DNA from: Bog-473 sp963804055
Lineage (GTDB): Bacteria > Actinomycetota > Acidimicrobiia > Acidimicrobiales > RAAP-2
Length of the DNA: 64,000 bases
Assembly: GCA_963804055.1 (NCBI GenBank)
Contig: CAWDOU010000005.1
Span: 744,001-808,000 of the forward strand
Direction of reading: 5' to 3'
The number at the start of each line of letters is the position of its first letter. Within the stretch, counting starts at the first letter, position 1. This document shows positions 8,503 through 15,767 of this stretch, piece by piece. A program made the translations under genes and the position numbers. The notes below the pieces were generated by a model, which worked only from the letters and a program-made list of their open reading frames with translations, was not told the DNA's origin and made no database searches.

Positions 8503-8543
8503 TGACTGCCGAGGAAGGCCGCCAAGGTTCGTACGATTGTCCG

Positions 8544-8954
8544 GTGCCCCTTGAGCTCCGGCCGGCGACGGCAGACGACATCGACGACGTGCTGTCCCTG
8601 TGGCGGGAGGCCACGCAGCCGTCCTCCACGGATTCGGTCGAGACGCTGAGCGCCCTCGTGCGGCGCGACCCGGGCGCGTTGATCGTCGCCGAGGCGGACG
8701 GTCACATCGTCGGCTCCGTCATCGCCGGCTGGGACGGCTGGCGCGGCGCTATCTACCGTCTGGCGGTCCACCCGAGCCAGCGCCGTCGTGGGCTCGGACA
8801 GTCGCTCTTGCGCGCCGCCGAAGACCGTCTGGCCGGGCTCGGGGCCCGCCGCATGCACGCCATCGTCGTCGAGACCAACGACGACGGGGTCGGCTTCTGG
8901 ACGGCATCGGACTGGGGGCACCAGGCCGGGCAGCTGCGTTTCGCCAAGGGCTGA
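8544..8954 (+). CDS. GNAT family N-acetyltransferase
   Basis: A GTG start at 8544 gives 136 aa. LRPATADDIDDVLSLWREA forms beta1-alpha1, and IYRLAVHPSQRRRGLGQSLL is the acetyl-CoA pyrophosphate-binding motif A (R-x-x-G-x-G/A). It ends with the GFWTASDWGHQAGQ strand typical of small RimI-like acetyltransferases. The acceptor is unknown. Its stop is 11 bp from the convergent mftF stop. Confidence 0.8.
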   Translation: MPLELRPATADDIDDVLSLWREATQPSSTDSVETLSALVRRDPGALIVAEADGHIVGSVIAGWDGWRGAIYRLAVHPSQRRRGLGQSLLRAAEDRLAGLGARRMHAIVVETNDDGVGFWTASDWGHQAGQLRFAKG

Positions 8955-8965
8955 GCCGCCGGGTC

Positions 8966-10453
8966 CTACCGGCGCTGCGTCGCCGGCGCAGGCCGCAGAT
9001 CCTGGCGGAGCACCGCGGACGACCACACACGGGCGCGCCAGGAAACGCGGGGGATGAGCGGCACCAGCGTCCGCTCCCGCGCGCACCCGACCCAGACCCC
9101 AGTCCCGTAGGCGACATCGTCCGCCACGTGGAGGGCGACGGCGCGCACCGGGTCGTGCCCCTCGCGGTTTGCGGCCGACTCGCTCAGAGCGGGGACGAGG
9201 AGGGCGGCAGCCGACACGGCACGGGTACGGCGGAAGGCCAAGCCGAGAACGAGCGCCGGCGACCAGGCGCGGGTCAACGAGGCGAGCGCCGGCAGCGCGG
9301 AGCGCGTCGTGCCTCCGCCCGCAACGTGCGCCGCCACGCGCACCGGGTCGCGCACGAGCCCGCGCAACCGGTGGGCCAGGATGACGATGGACGCCGACAG
9401 AGCGGTCAACGCCAGCACGGGCCGACGCGTCAGCAACAAGGCCCAGACGGTGAGCGACCAACCCGACACGTGCAGTGGAGCAACGGCCGCCCCGTGCCGC
9501 CGGCTCAGCGGTGCCGCCGTCGTTCCGTAAAAGGCCCGGCGAGCGAGGAACTCCTTCAGCGTCGCCGGGTTCTCGTGGGCGACGGTGCTCGAGGGGACGT
9601 AGTGCACGTCCCAGCCGGCCTCGTCGAGGCGCCACACGAGGTCGACGTCCTCGCCACCCCGCAGGGCGGCGTCGAAGAGGTCCGGTCCCGTCGCGATGTC
9701 GGATCGGATCACCAACGCCGCGCTGGGGACGAAGGGGATGCGGCTCCCGGGTCGCACGAGGCCGGCCCGGGTGCCGCGGTCGAGGGACGAGCGTGCGGCC
9801 ACGTCTCGAGCCGGGCCACCTGCGGGCACAATGCGGGGCGCCACCGCGGCGACGAGGGGATCGTCGAAATGACCGAGCAGCGGTTCGAGCCATCCGGCGG
9901 CCGGGATGCAGTCGGAGTCCACGAAGGCGACGAGCGGGCTGTGCACGGCAGCCAGCCCCGCGTTGCGGGCGCCGGATGGGCCGACATTGGTCGCAAGCCC
10001 GATGAACGCGGCGCCGTGCCGCTCCGCTGCCTCCTTGGTCGCTCCCGCATCGAGTGAGGCGTCGTCGACGACGATGCAGGCCAGCCCGGTCAGCGCGTCG
10101 AGGAGCCGGTCGAGCTGTCCCGGCCGGTCGCGGACCGGCACCACGACCGTCACGTCGTCGGGCCCCAGTCCGTCCCGCACCGGCTGCGGCGTCGCCCTGA
10201 AGGCGCCGCTCGACACGAGGCGCCGGGCCAGCAGTTGTGCCGGCCGCCGCGGCCCGACGGCCGCACCACCGGAGGTCCAGCGCTCCACCAGCTGCCGGGC
10301 CCGCTCGGAAATCCGGAACAAGCGGAGCGGGCTGCCGCCGAGCAGGACTGTTCCCCCGTCGAATTCCTCCGTCGACTCGTCGGCGGTCAGGGTGAACGAC
10401 CCGGGCAGTGGCGTCGTGGCCCGGGGCGGCGCGGGGCGCAGCTCGGAGGGCAT
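8966..10453 (-). CDS. mftF: MftF, mycofactocin glycosyltransferase (GT2)
   Basis: A family-2 glycosyltransferase of about 495 aa. The N-terminal part has the PqqD-like FDGGTVLLGGSPLRLFRIS segment seen in MftF. Then come VTVVVPVRDRPGQLDRLLDAL, the nucleotide-sugar D-x-D as AFVDSDCIP, and RGGEDVDLVWRLDEAGW as the acceptor-side acid motif. A C-terminal membrane-associated region follows. MftF adds a beta-1,4-glucose chain to the mycofactocin core. The start is uncertain: ATG at 10453 (used here) or GTG at 10477; neither has a strong ribosome-binding site. It is divergent from mftA with a gap of under 90 bp, an arrangement different from the collinear mycobacterial cluster. Confidence 0.85.
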   Translation of the reverse strand: MPSELRPAPPRATTPLPGSFTLTADESTEEFDGGTVLLGGSPLRLFRISERARQLVERWTSGGAAVGPRRPAQLLARRLVSSGAFRATPQPVRDGLGPDDVTVVVPVRDRPGQLDRLLDALTGLACIVVDDASLDAGATKEAAERHGAAFIGLATNVGPSGARNAGLAAVHSPLVAFVDSDCIPAAGWLEPLLGHFDDPLVAAVAPRIVPAGGPARDVAARSSLDRGTRAGLVRPGSRIPFVPSAALVIRSDIATGPDLFDAALRGGEDVDLVWRLDEAGWDVHYVPSSTVAHENPATLKEFLARRAFYGTTAAPLSRRHGAAVAPLHVSGWSLTVWALLLTRRPVLALTALSASIVILAHRLRGLVRDPVRVAAHVAGGGTTRSALPALASLTRAWSPALVLGLAFRRTRAVSAAALLVPALSESAANREGHDPVRAVALHVADDVAYGTGVWVGCARERTLVPLIPRVSWRARVWSSAVLRQDLRPAPATQRR

Positions 10454-10486
10454 CCCGGGTGCGCTGGGCTGGGCCACCGCCCAATC

Positions 10487-10513
10487 TTGGCAGTCCGGGG
10501 CCGGGGATAGGCT
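10487..10513 (+). promoter_or_regulatory. Candidate promoter of the mftA operon
   Basis: TTGGCA at 10487-10492 and TAGGCT at 10508-10513 resemble actinobacterial -35 and -10 boxes with a slightly short 15-bp spacer. An initiation point near 10520 would leave a leader of about 20 nt containing AGGAGG at 10528-10533. The divergent mftF promoter must share this same 85-bp interval. Confidence 0.4.
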
Positions 10514-10538
10514 GGGCCGGTGCCCAGAGGAGGTCGGG

Positions 10539-10649
10539 ATGCTGGCTGAGGACCAAGACACCCAGGACATCGAGGAGCTGTCGGACGAGGACGTCGACGA
10601 GCTCCTGGTGGAAGAGGTCTCTATCGACGGGATGTGCGGCGTCTATTGA
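10539..10649 (+). CDS. mftA: MftA, mycofactocin precursor peptide (36 aa)
   Basis: The ATG lies 5 nt after a perfect AGGAGG. The 36-residue product has a very acidic leader (runs of Glu/Asp through residue 26) and ends with IDGMCGVY, the invariant MftA core whose last Val-Tyr is converted into the cofactor. MftC decarboxylates and cross-links that pair, MftE releases it and MftD oxidises it. The gene is followed 2 nt later by the mftB start. It is too short for common length cut-offs. Confidence 0.95.
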   Translation: MLAEDQDTQDIEELSDEDVDELLVEEVSIDGMCGVY

Positions 10650-10651
10650 GC

Positions 10652-10939
10652 GTGACCGAGGCGCGGCCTGCGGGGGCCGCGTTCGCAGTCGAGCAGGCGT
10701 GGCAGCTCAACCCCCAGGTCGCGCTGCGTGACGAGTCGTTCGGGGCGCTGGCCTACCACTACGGCAACCGCCGCCTCGTCTTCTTGAAGTCGCGCACGTT
10801 GGTAGAGCTGGTCTCGTCCCTGCGCGACCATCCGAGCGCGGCGGCAGCCATCGCCGCCGTGGTGCCCGAAGGCCAGCACGACTCCTACCGTCGGGCCCTG
10901 GCCCGTCTCGCCGCTTCCGGGGTGATCGATGCCCGCTGA
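10652..10939 (+). CDS. mftB: MftB, precursor-binding chaperone (RRE domain)
   Basis: The frame opens at a GTG at 10634 inside mftA, but the GTG at 10652, 2 nt after the mftA stop, gives the usual length (95 aa). WQLNPQVALRDESFGALAYH followed by RRLVFLKSRTLVELV is the PqqD-like winged-helix fold of MftB. It binds the MftA leader and presents it to the radical SAM enzyme. The end overlaps the mftC start by 11 nt. Confidence 0.92.
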   Translation: MTEARPAGAAFAVEQAWQLNPQVALRDESFGALAYHYGNRRLVFLKSRTLVELVSSLRDHPSAAAAIAAVVPEGQHDSYRRALARLAASGVIDAR

Positions 10940-12101
10940 CACGGCGCCGCTGCCCCTGAAGGAGCAATTCAGCCGCGGCCTCGACGCGCCCATCTGCCTC
11001 ACCTGGGAGCTCACCTATGCCTGCAATCTGGCGTGCGTGCACTGCTTGAGCTCGTCGGGGCGACGGGACCCCGCCGAGCTGACGCCGGCGGAAGCGCGCG
11101 GCATCGTCGACGACATGGTGAATTTGAAGGTGTTCTACGTCAACATCGGCGGCGGTGAGCCGATGCTGCGCCCGGACTTCTTCGACCTCGTCTCGTACGC
11201 CGTCGACCGCCGGGTCGGCGTGAAGTTCTCCACCAACGGCACCCGGCTGACGTCCGAGCGGGCCCGGCAACTGGCGGCGCTCGACTATCTCGACGTGCAG
11301 GTCAGCATTGACGGCGCGACCGCCGCCACCAACGACCTTGTGCGCGGCGACGGCTCGTTCGCCGCTGCCCGCACCGCCATGGACAATCTCGCCGCCGCCG
11401 GCTTCGGCCCCTTCAAAATCAGCGTGGTCGTCACCCGCCAGAACGTCGAGGAACTGGACGCGCTGGCCGCCATCGCCGATTCGTACGGGGCCCAGCTCCG
11501 CCTGACGCGCCTACGGCCCTCGGGGCGCGCCGTCGACACCTGGGACGCGCTCCACCCGACCGCGGCGCAGCAGCGCACGCTCTACCACTGGTTGGTCGAG
11601 CGCCCCGAGGTGCTGACCGGCGACTCGTTCTTCCACCTCTCCGCGCTCGGCGAGCCGCTCGACGGTCTGAACATGTGCGGCGCCGGCCGGGTCGTCTGCC
11701 TCATCGACCCCGTCGGTGACGTGTACGCCTGCCCCTTCGTCATCGACCGCCAGTTCCTCGCCGGCAACGTGCGCGCCCCGGGCGGGTTTCCGTCGGTCTG
11801 GCGCGACTCGGCGCTGTTCACGTCGTTGCGCGAGCCGCAGAGCGCCGGAGCCTGCGCGTCGTGCGGCTCCTTCGACGCGTGCCGGGGCGGCTGCATGGCG
11901 GCCAAGTTCTTCACCGGCCTCCCCCTCGACGGCCCCGACCCCGAATGCGTCCACGGGCACGGGGAGGAGGCTCTGGCGCTGGCGGCGCAGGAAGGGCGGC
12001 CCCAGGCGGTGCTCGGCCACTCCAAGGTGGACCGGGACGGGACGCCGATCCCCGTGCCGACGCCGGTGCGCGTTCGCTTCCGTTCGCCGGCCCGCGCCTG
12101 A
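10929..12101 (+). CDS. mftC: MftC, mycofactocin radical SAM maturase
   Basis: A 390-aa radical SAM/SPASM enzyme. The SAM-cluster motif is C32-x3-C36-x2-C39 in YACNLACVHC, and the GGGEP loop follows at about residue 75. The C-terminal SPASM domain holds MCGAG, YACPF, CASCGSFDACRGGC and PECVHGHG cysteines for two auxiliary clusters. It catalyses oxidative decarboxylation of the MftA C-terminal Tyr and then C-C bond formation to the preceding Val. It is in one operon with mftA, mftB and mftE. Confidence 0.95.
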   Translation: MPADTAPLPLKEQFSRGLDAPICLTWELTYACNLACVHCLSSSGRRDPAELTPAEARGIVDDMVNLKVFYVNIGGGEPMLRPDFFDLVSYAVDRRVGVKFSTNGTRLTSERARQLAALDYLDVQVSIDGATAATNDLVRGDGSFAAARTAMDNLAAAGFGPFKISVVVTRQNVEELDALAAIADSYGAQLRLTRLRPSGRAVDTWDALHPTAAQQRTLYHWLVERPEVLTGDSFFHLSALGEPLDGLNMCGAGRVVCLIDPVGDVYACPFVIDRQFLAGNVRAPGGFPSVWRDSALFTSLREPQSAGACASCGSFDACRGGCMAAKFFTGLPLDGPDPECVHGHGEEALALAAQEGRPQAVLGHSKVDRDGTPIPVPTPVRVRFRSPARA

Positions 12102-12105
12102 GTCC

Positions 12106-12801
12106 GTGGAGCTCGCCGGGGCCACCTGGCGCCAGGTGGAGGCCACGGGGGCGCGCACGGTGCTGGTGGTCCCGTTGGGCTCCCTCGAGCAGCACGGGCC
12201 ACACCTCCCGCTCGACACCGACACCCGTATCGCGGTGGCCGTGTCCGCCGGGCTGGCGGCGCGCTGCGAGGGCGTTTCCGTGGCGCCCGCCGTCTCCTAC
12301 GGGGCCAGCGGGGAGCACGCCGACTTCCCGGGCACGCTCCTCGTCGGCCACACCGTGCTGGCCGACCTGCTCGTCGAGCTCGTCCGCTCGGCGCGCCGGT
12401 CCTTCGCCGGGGTCGTGCTCGTGAACGCCCACGGCGGCAACGAGGAGGCGCTGGCGTCGGTGCGGCGGCGCGCCACGTCCGAGGGTGACGATGTGCTGGT
12501 CTGGCGTGCCGCGACGCCGGGCGGGGACGCCCATGCCGGCCGGACCGAGACGTCCTTGCTGTTGGCCATCGACCCTGCTGCGGTCCGTCTCGACCTGGCA
12601 GAGGCCGGCCCGACCGAGCCGATGGCAACGTTGTTGCCCCGTCTCCGCGCCGTCGGGGTGCGGCCGGTATCGTCCAACGGCGTGCTGGGCGATCCTGCGG
12701 GTGCGAGCGTCGAAGAGGGACGTGCGCTGCTCGACGCGCTCGTGCGCGACCTGGCCACGGCCGTCTCGACGCGTTGGCGCGGACAGGGGTCGCCCTCGTG
12801 A
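12106..12801 (+). CDS. mftE: MftE, creatininase-family mycofactocin peptidase
   Basis: A GTG start lies 4 nt after the mftC stop and gives 231 aa. GSLEQHGPHLPLDTDT supplies the metal ligands Glu28, His30 and Asp39, and NAHGGNEEAL is the second creatininase signature. MftE cleaves the modified Val-Tyr unit from the rest of MftA. The stop overlaps the SDR start (GTGA). Confidence 0.92.
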   Translation: MELAGATWRQVEATGARTVLVVPLGSLEQHGPHLPLDTDTRIAVAVSAGLAARCEGVSVAPAVSYGASGEHADFPGTLLVGHTVLADLLVELVRSARRSFAGVVLVNAHGGNEEALASVRRRATSEGDDVLVWRAATPGGDAHAGRTETSLLLAIDPAAVRLDLAEAGPTEPMATLLPRLRAVGVRPVSSNGVLGDPAGASVEEGRALLDALVRDLATAVSTRWRGQGSPS

Positions 12802-13583
12802 GCCCCGCCGCGGTCGTGACGGGCGCCGCGCGCGGCATCGGCGCGGCCACGGTGGACGCGCTGGTGACGGCCGGCTGGCAGGTGGTGGCCGTCGACCGCA
12901 CCGCCGACGACGCGGCCCTGGACTATCCACTGGCCACGAAGGCCGACCTCGAAGCGGTGGCCGAGCGCCACGGTGACGCCGTGCGCGCCGTGGTGGGTGA
13001 CGTGCGCAGCGCGTCGGACATGCGGGCCGCCGTCGACGAGGCCGTGACGCACTTCGGGGGTGTGCAGGCGGCGGTCGCCGCCGCCGGCGTGATCAGCGGC
13101 GGGTCCCTGGCCTGGCAGATCCCCGACGCCCAGTGGGACGTGCAGTTCGACGTCAACGTGAACGGGGTGCGCCACCTGGCCGCCGCCGTCGTGCCGGTGC
13201 TGCTGCAGGAAGCGGCGCCGCGGCAGGGCCGCCTGGTGGCCGTGGCATCGACCGCCGGGGTGCTCGGCCTGCCCCGCCTCAGCGCCTACAGCGCGTCCAA
13301 GCACGCCGTCATCGGCTACGTCCGCTCGCTGGCGGCCGACCTGGCCGGCAGCGGCATCACGGCCAATGCCATCCTTCCGGGCTCGACCCGGGGGGCGATG
13401 CTGGACGCATCGGCCGCGGTCTACGACCTGGCGTCGACCGACGAGTTCGCCAGCCACCATCTCGTGCAACGTCTGCTCGAGCCTTCGGAGCCGGCGGCGT
13501 TGATCGCCTGGCTGTGCGGCCCGAGCTCGTCGGGCCTGACCGGGGCCGTGCTCCCGGTCGACGGCGGCATGACCGCCTCGTAG
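12798..13583 (+). CDS. Mycofactocin-linked short-chain dehydrogenase/reductase
   Basis: The GTG at 12798 overlaps the mftE stop by 4 nt, which fixes the start and gives 261 aa. The Rossmann motif is TGAARGIG near the N-terminus, the active site SAYSASK (Y-x3-K), and the end is VLPVDGGMTAS. SDRs translated directly after mftE are a recognised class with non-exchanging NAD(H) that is recycled by mycofactocin. Substrate unknown, probably a secondary alcohol or ketone. A short GACCAC tandem follows the stop before the next gene's ribosome-binding site. Confidence 0.88.
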   Translation: MSPAAVVTGAARGIGAATVDALVTAGWQVVAVDRTADDAALDYPLATKADLEAVAERHGDAVRAVVGDVRSASDMRAAVDEAVTHFGGVQAAVAAAGVISGGSLAWQIPDAQWDVQFDVNVNGVRHLAAAVVPVLLQEAAPRQGRLVAVASTAGVLGLPRLSAYSASKHAVIGYVRSLAADLAGSGITANAILPGSTRGAMLDASAAVYDLASTDEFASHHLVQRLLEPSEPAALIAWLCGPSSSGLTGAVLPVDGGMTAS

Positions 13584-13623
13584 ACGACCACGACCACGAC
13601 CACGACAGGGGAGAGTCCACACC

Positions 13624-13890
13624 ATGGCCGAGTGCACGCATCTGGACGAGATCGCCGATGTCGATCCGCAGACCCCGTCGGGCTGCGGGGAGTGCATGAA
13701 GATCGGCGGCACCTGGCTGCACCTTCGCCTGTGCCTCTCCTGCGGGGAGGTCAATTGCTGCGACTCCTCGCCCAACAAGCATGCGACCGAGCACTTCCAC
13801 GCATCGGCGCATCCGCTCATTCAGTCGTTCCAGCCCGGTGAGGACTGGATCTGGTGCTACGTCGACGAGGTGTCGATGGAGCCGGGCTAG
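13624..13890 (+). CDS. UBP-type zinc finger protein (88 aa)
   Basis: A GGGGAGAG ribosome-binding site precedes the ATG. The product is essentially a single zf-UBP domain with CTHL, SGCGECMKIGGTW, LRLCLSCGEVNCCDSS and the late HATEHFHASAHPLIQSF. In eukaryotes this fold binds the ubiquitin C-terminus; in bacteria it stands alone with unknown ligands. The stop overlaps the convergent PLP-enzyme stop by 4 nt. Confidence 0.85.
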   Translation: MAECTHLDEIADVDPQTPSGCGECMKIGGTWLHLRLCLSCGEVNCCDSSPNKHATEHFHASAHPLIQSFQPGEDWIWCYVDEVSMEPG

Positions 13891-15164
13891 ACGCTCTGTC
13901 CGTAGGTCGTGTCTCGTCGCTCGGTTCGGCCCGACCCGACGTCCTTGACCGCCCGGCGCAGGTCGCGCACGAGCGACGGGACGGTGGCGGCGCTGCCGGC
14001 GTGCACCGTGGCGTGCAGCGAGTCCGGCCTGTTCTGCCGGTCGAGGTACCAGCCGTCGGCGGTCAAGCGCTCGCCGACGGCGAAGATGTCGAGGGCGCCG
14101 GGATCGCGGGCGCCGAAGGCCAGCACCGTCGCCCGCGGGTCGCCTCGCACCTCGAGGCCGACGATGGACTCGATCCCGGCCCGCAGCTCCAGAGCCGCAT
14201 CGTGCGCGGTGCGGGTCAGTTCGACATAGCCGTCGTAGCCGATGTGCATCAATGCGGCCCAGGCCGCGGCCACGGGTCCCGCCGGCCTGGTCCCGGCCAT
14301 GGCGGTGGAGGCGTAGAACCCGCCCAGCCAGTCGGTGGTCACGAAGAGCTGCTTGCGGGCCAGCTCGTGCGTCCGGTACAGGATCACCGACACGCCCTTG
14401 GATGCGTAGCCGTACTTGTGCACGTCGGCCGACATGGACGTCACGCCGGGAAGCCGGAAGTCGAAGGGTTCGTCCAGACGGCCCAGCGCCGTGAGGAAGG
14501 GGAGGAGGAAGCCACCCATGCAGGCGTCGACGTGACACAGGATGCCCCGCTCCAGCGCCAACGCGGCGATGTCGTCGATGGGATCGATCACGCCCTGGGG
14601 ATAGGTCGGCGCCGACCCGACCACCATGATGGTGTCGTCGGTGCAGGCCTCGGCCAGCGCCTCGGCCCGGACGCGGAAGTCGGCGTCCACCGGGACGCGC
14701 ACCAGGTCGACGTCGAAGTAGTCGGCCGCCTTGGTGAACGCGGCGTGCGCGCTCTCCGCCGCCACCACCTGCGGCCGGGCCATCCCCCGTTCACGACCGA
14801 CGTCGCGGGCCGTCTTCACGGCCTGCAGGAGGCTCTCGGTGCCGCCCGAGGTCAGGTACCCCTCCACGGCACCTCCGGCGGCGGGGTCGTCCGCACCGAG
14901 CAGCGACGCGGTGTTGGAGACGATGTCGTGCTGCATGACGCCGATGCTCGGGAAGGCCAGGACGTTGAGGCCGTTCTCGGCGCTGTAGAGCGCCAGGGCG
15001 TCCGAGAGCAGCTCGTGCACGTCGTCACCGGCCGAGTACACGAGGCTGAACACGCGGCCACCCCGCCAGTCCTGGTCGTCCTGCTTCATGGTGATGAGTT
15101 GCTGCATGACCTCGTCGCGGGGGAGGCCGTGCCGGGGCATCGGCGTGTGGGGGAATGTCGCCAT
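13887..15164 (-). CDS. PLP-dependent decarboxylase/lyase, sphingosine-1-phosphate-lyase type
   Basis: A 425-aa fold-type I enzyme. SGGTESLLQAVKTARD is the cofactor-phosphate loop, CHVDACMGGFLLPF holds the Asp that pairs with the pyridine nitrogen, and SADVHKYGYASKG carries the Schiff-base Lys (Lys250). The order and motifs match the group II decarboxylases closest to eukaryotic sphingosine-phosphate lyase (Dpl1), but there is no membrane anchor. The reaction could be cleavage of a phosphorylated long-chain base or decarboxylation of an amino acid; the sequence does not decide. Confidence 0.8.
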   Translation of the reverse strand: MATFPHTPMPRHGLPRDEVMQQLITMKQDDQDWRGGRVFSLVYSAGDDVHELLSDALALYSAENGLNVLAFPSIGVMQHDIVSNTASLLGADDPAAGGAVEGYLTSGGTESLLQAVKTARDVGRERGMARPQVVAAESAHAAFTKAADYFDVDLVRVPVDADFRVRAEALAEACTDDTIMVVGSAPTYPQGVIDPIDDIAALALERGILCHVDACMGGFLLPFLTALGRLDEPFDFRLPGVTSMSADVHKYGYASKGVSVILYRTHELARKQLFVTTDWLGGFYASTAMAGTRPAGPVAAAWAALMHIGYDGYVELTRTAHDAALELRAGIESIVGLEVRGDPRATVLAFGARDPGALDIFAVGERLTADGWYLDRQNRPDSLHATVHAGSAATVPSLVRDLRRAVKDVGSGRTERRDTTYGQSV

Positions 15165-15233
15165 GCCCCGTTCTTACTCCACCGGCCCGACAGTGCCCCA
15201 TGGGCCCGCGCAACCGGCGCGTACGGTGGTCCC

Positions 15234-15755
15234 ATGCCCGATCAGCAGCCCAGCAGTGACGTCGAGCGACGCGACTTCGTCGGGACGCTCGGCAAGCATC
15301 GAAAGCTCCTCGTGCGGACCGTGCGGGGCCTCTCCGAGGAGCAGGTTCGCCTGCGTCCCACGGCCAGCGCGCTCTGCCTCGGGGGCGTGATCAAGCACGT
15401 GACACTGGCGGAGCAGAACTGGTGCAGGTTCATCACGCAGGGTGCCTCGGCCATGGGCGGCGGCGATGCGACCAGCGTTGCCCATCACGCCACCACCTTC
15501 GACATGGCCGACGACGACACGGTCGAGGGCCTGCTCGGGCACTACGACGACACGGCGCGCTCGACCGACGAGCTCGTCATGACATTGCCCTCCCTCGACG
15601 TGACCCAGCCGCTCCCCGTCGCACCGTGGTTTGAGCAGGGGGCCTCGTGGTCGGCCCGGCGGGTGCTCCTGCACATCATCGCCGAGACCGCCCAGCACGC
15701 CGGTCACGCCGACATCATCCGGGAGACGATCGACGGCCAGAGGACGATGGGCTGA
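15234..15755 (+). CDS. DinB superfamily protein (DUF664)
   Basis: The coding part begins at ATG 15234 in a longer open frame and gives 173 aa. It is a four-helix DinB-type protein: IKHVTLAEQNWCRF and LLHIIAETAQHAGHADIIRE place three His residues as the likely metal site. In actinobacteria such proteins are often mycothiol-dependent transferases or isomerases. It ends 12 bp from the convergent aldehyde dehydrogenase stop. Confidence 0.8.
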   Translation: MPDQQPSSDVERRDFVGTLGKHRKLLVRTVRGLSEEQVRLRPTASALCLGGVIKHVTLAEQNWCRFITQGASAMGGGDATSVAHHATTFDMADDDTVEGLLGHYDDTARSTDELVMTLPSLDVTQPLPVAPWFEQGASWSARRVLLHIIAETAQHAGHADIIRETIDGQRTMG

Positions 15756-15767
15756 CCGCCCCAGCGT

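Noticed and set aside
10634..10651. Earlier GTG start for mftB inside mftA
   Set aside because: The GTG at 10652 follows the mftA stop by 2 nt and gives the family's usual length.
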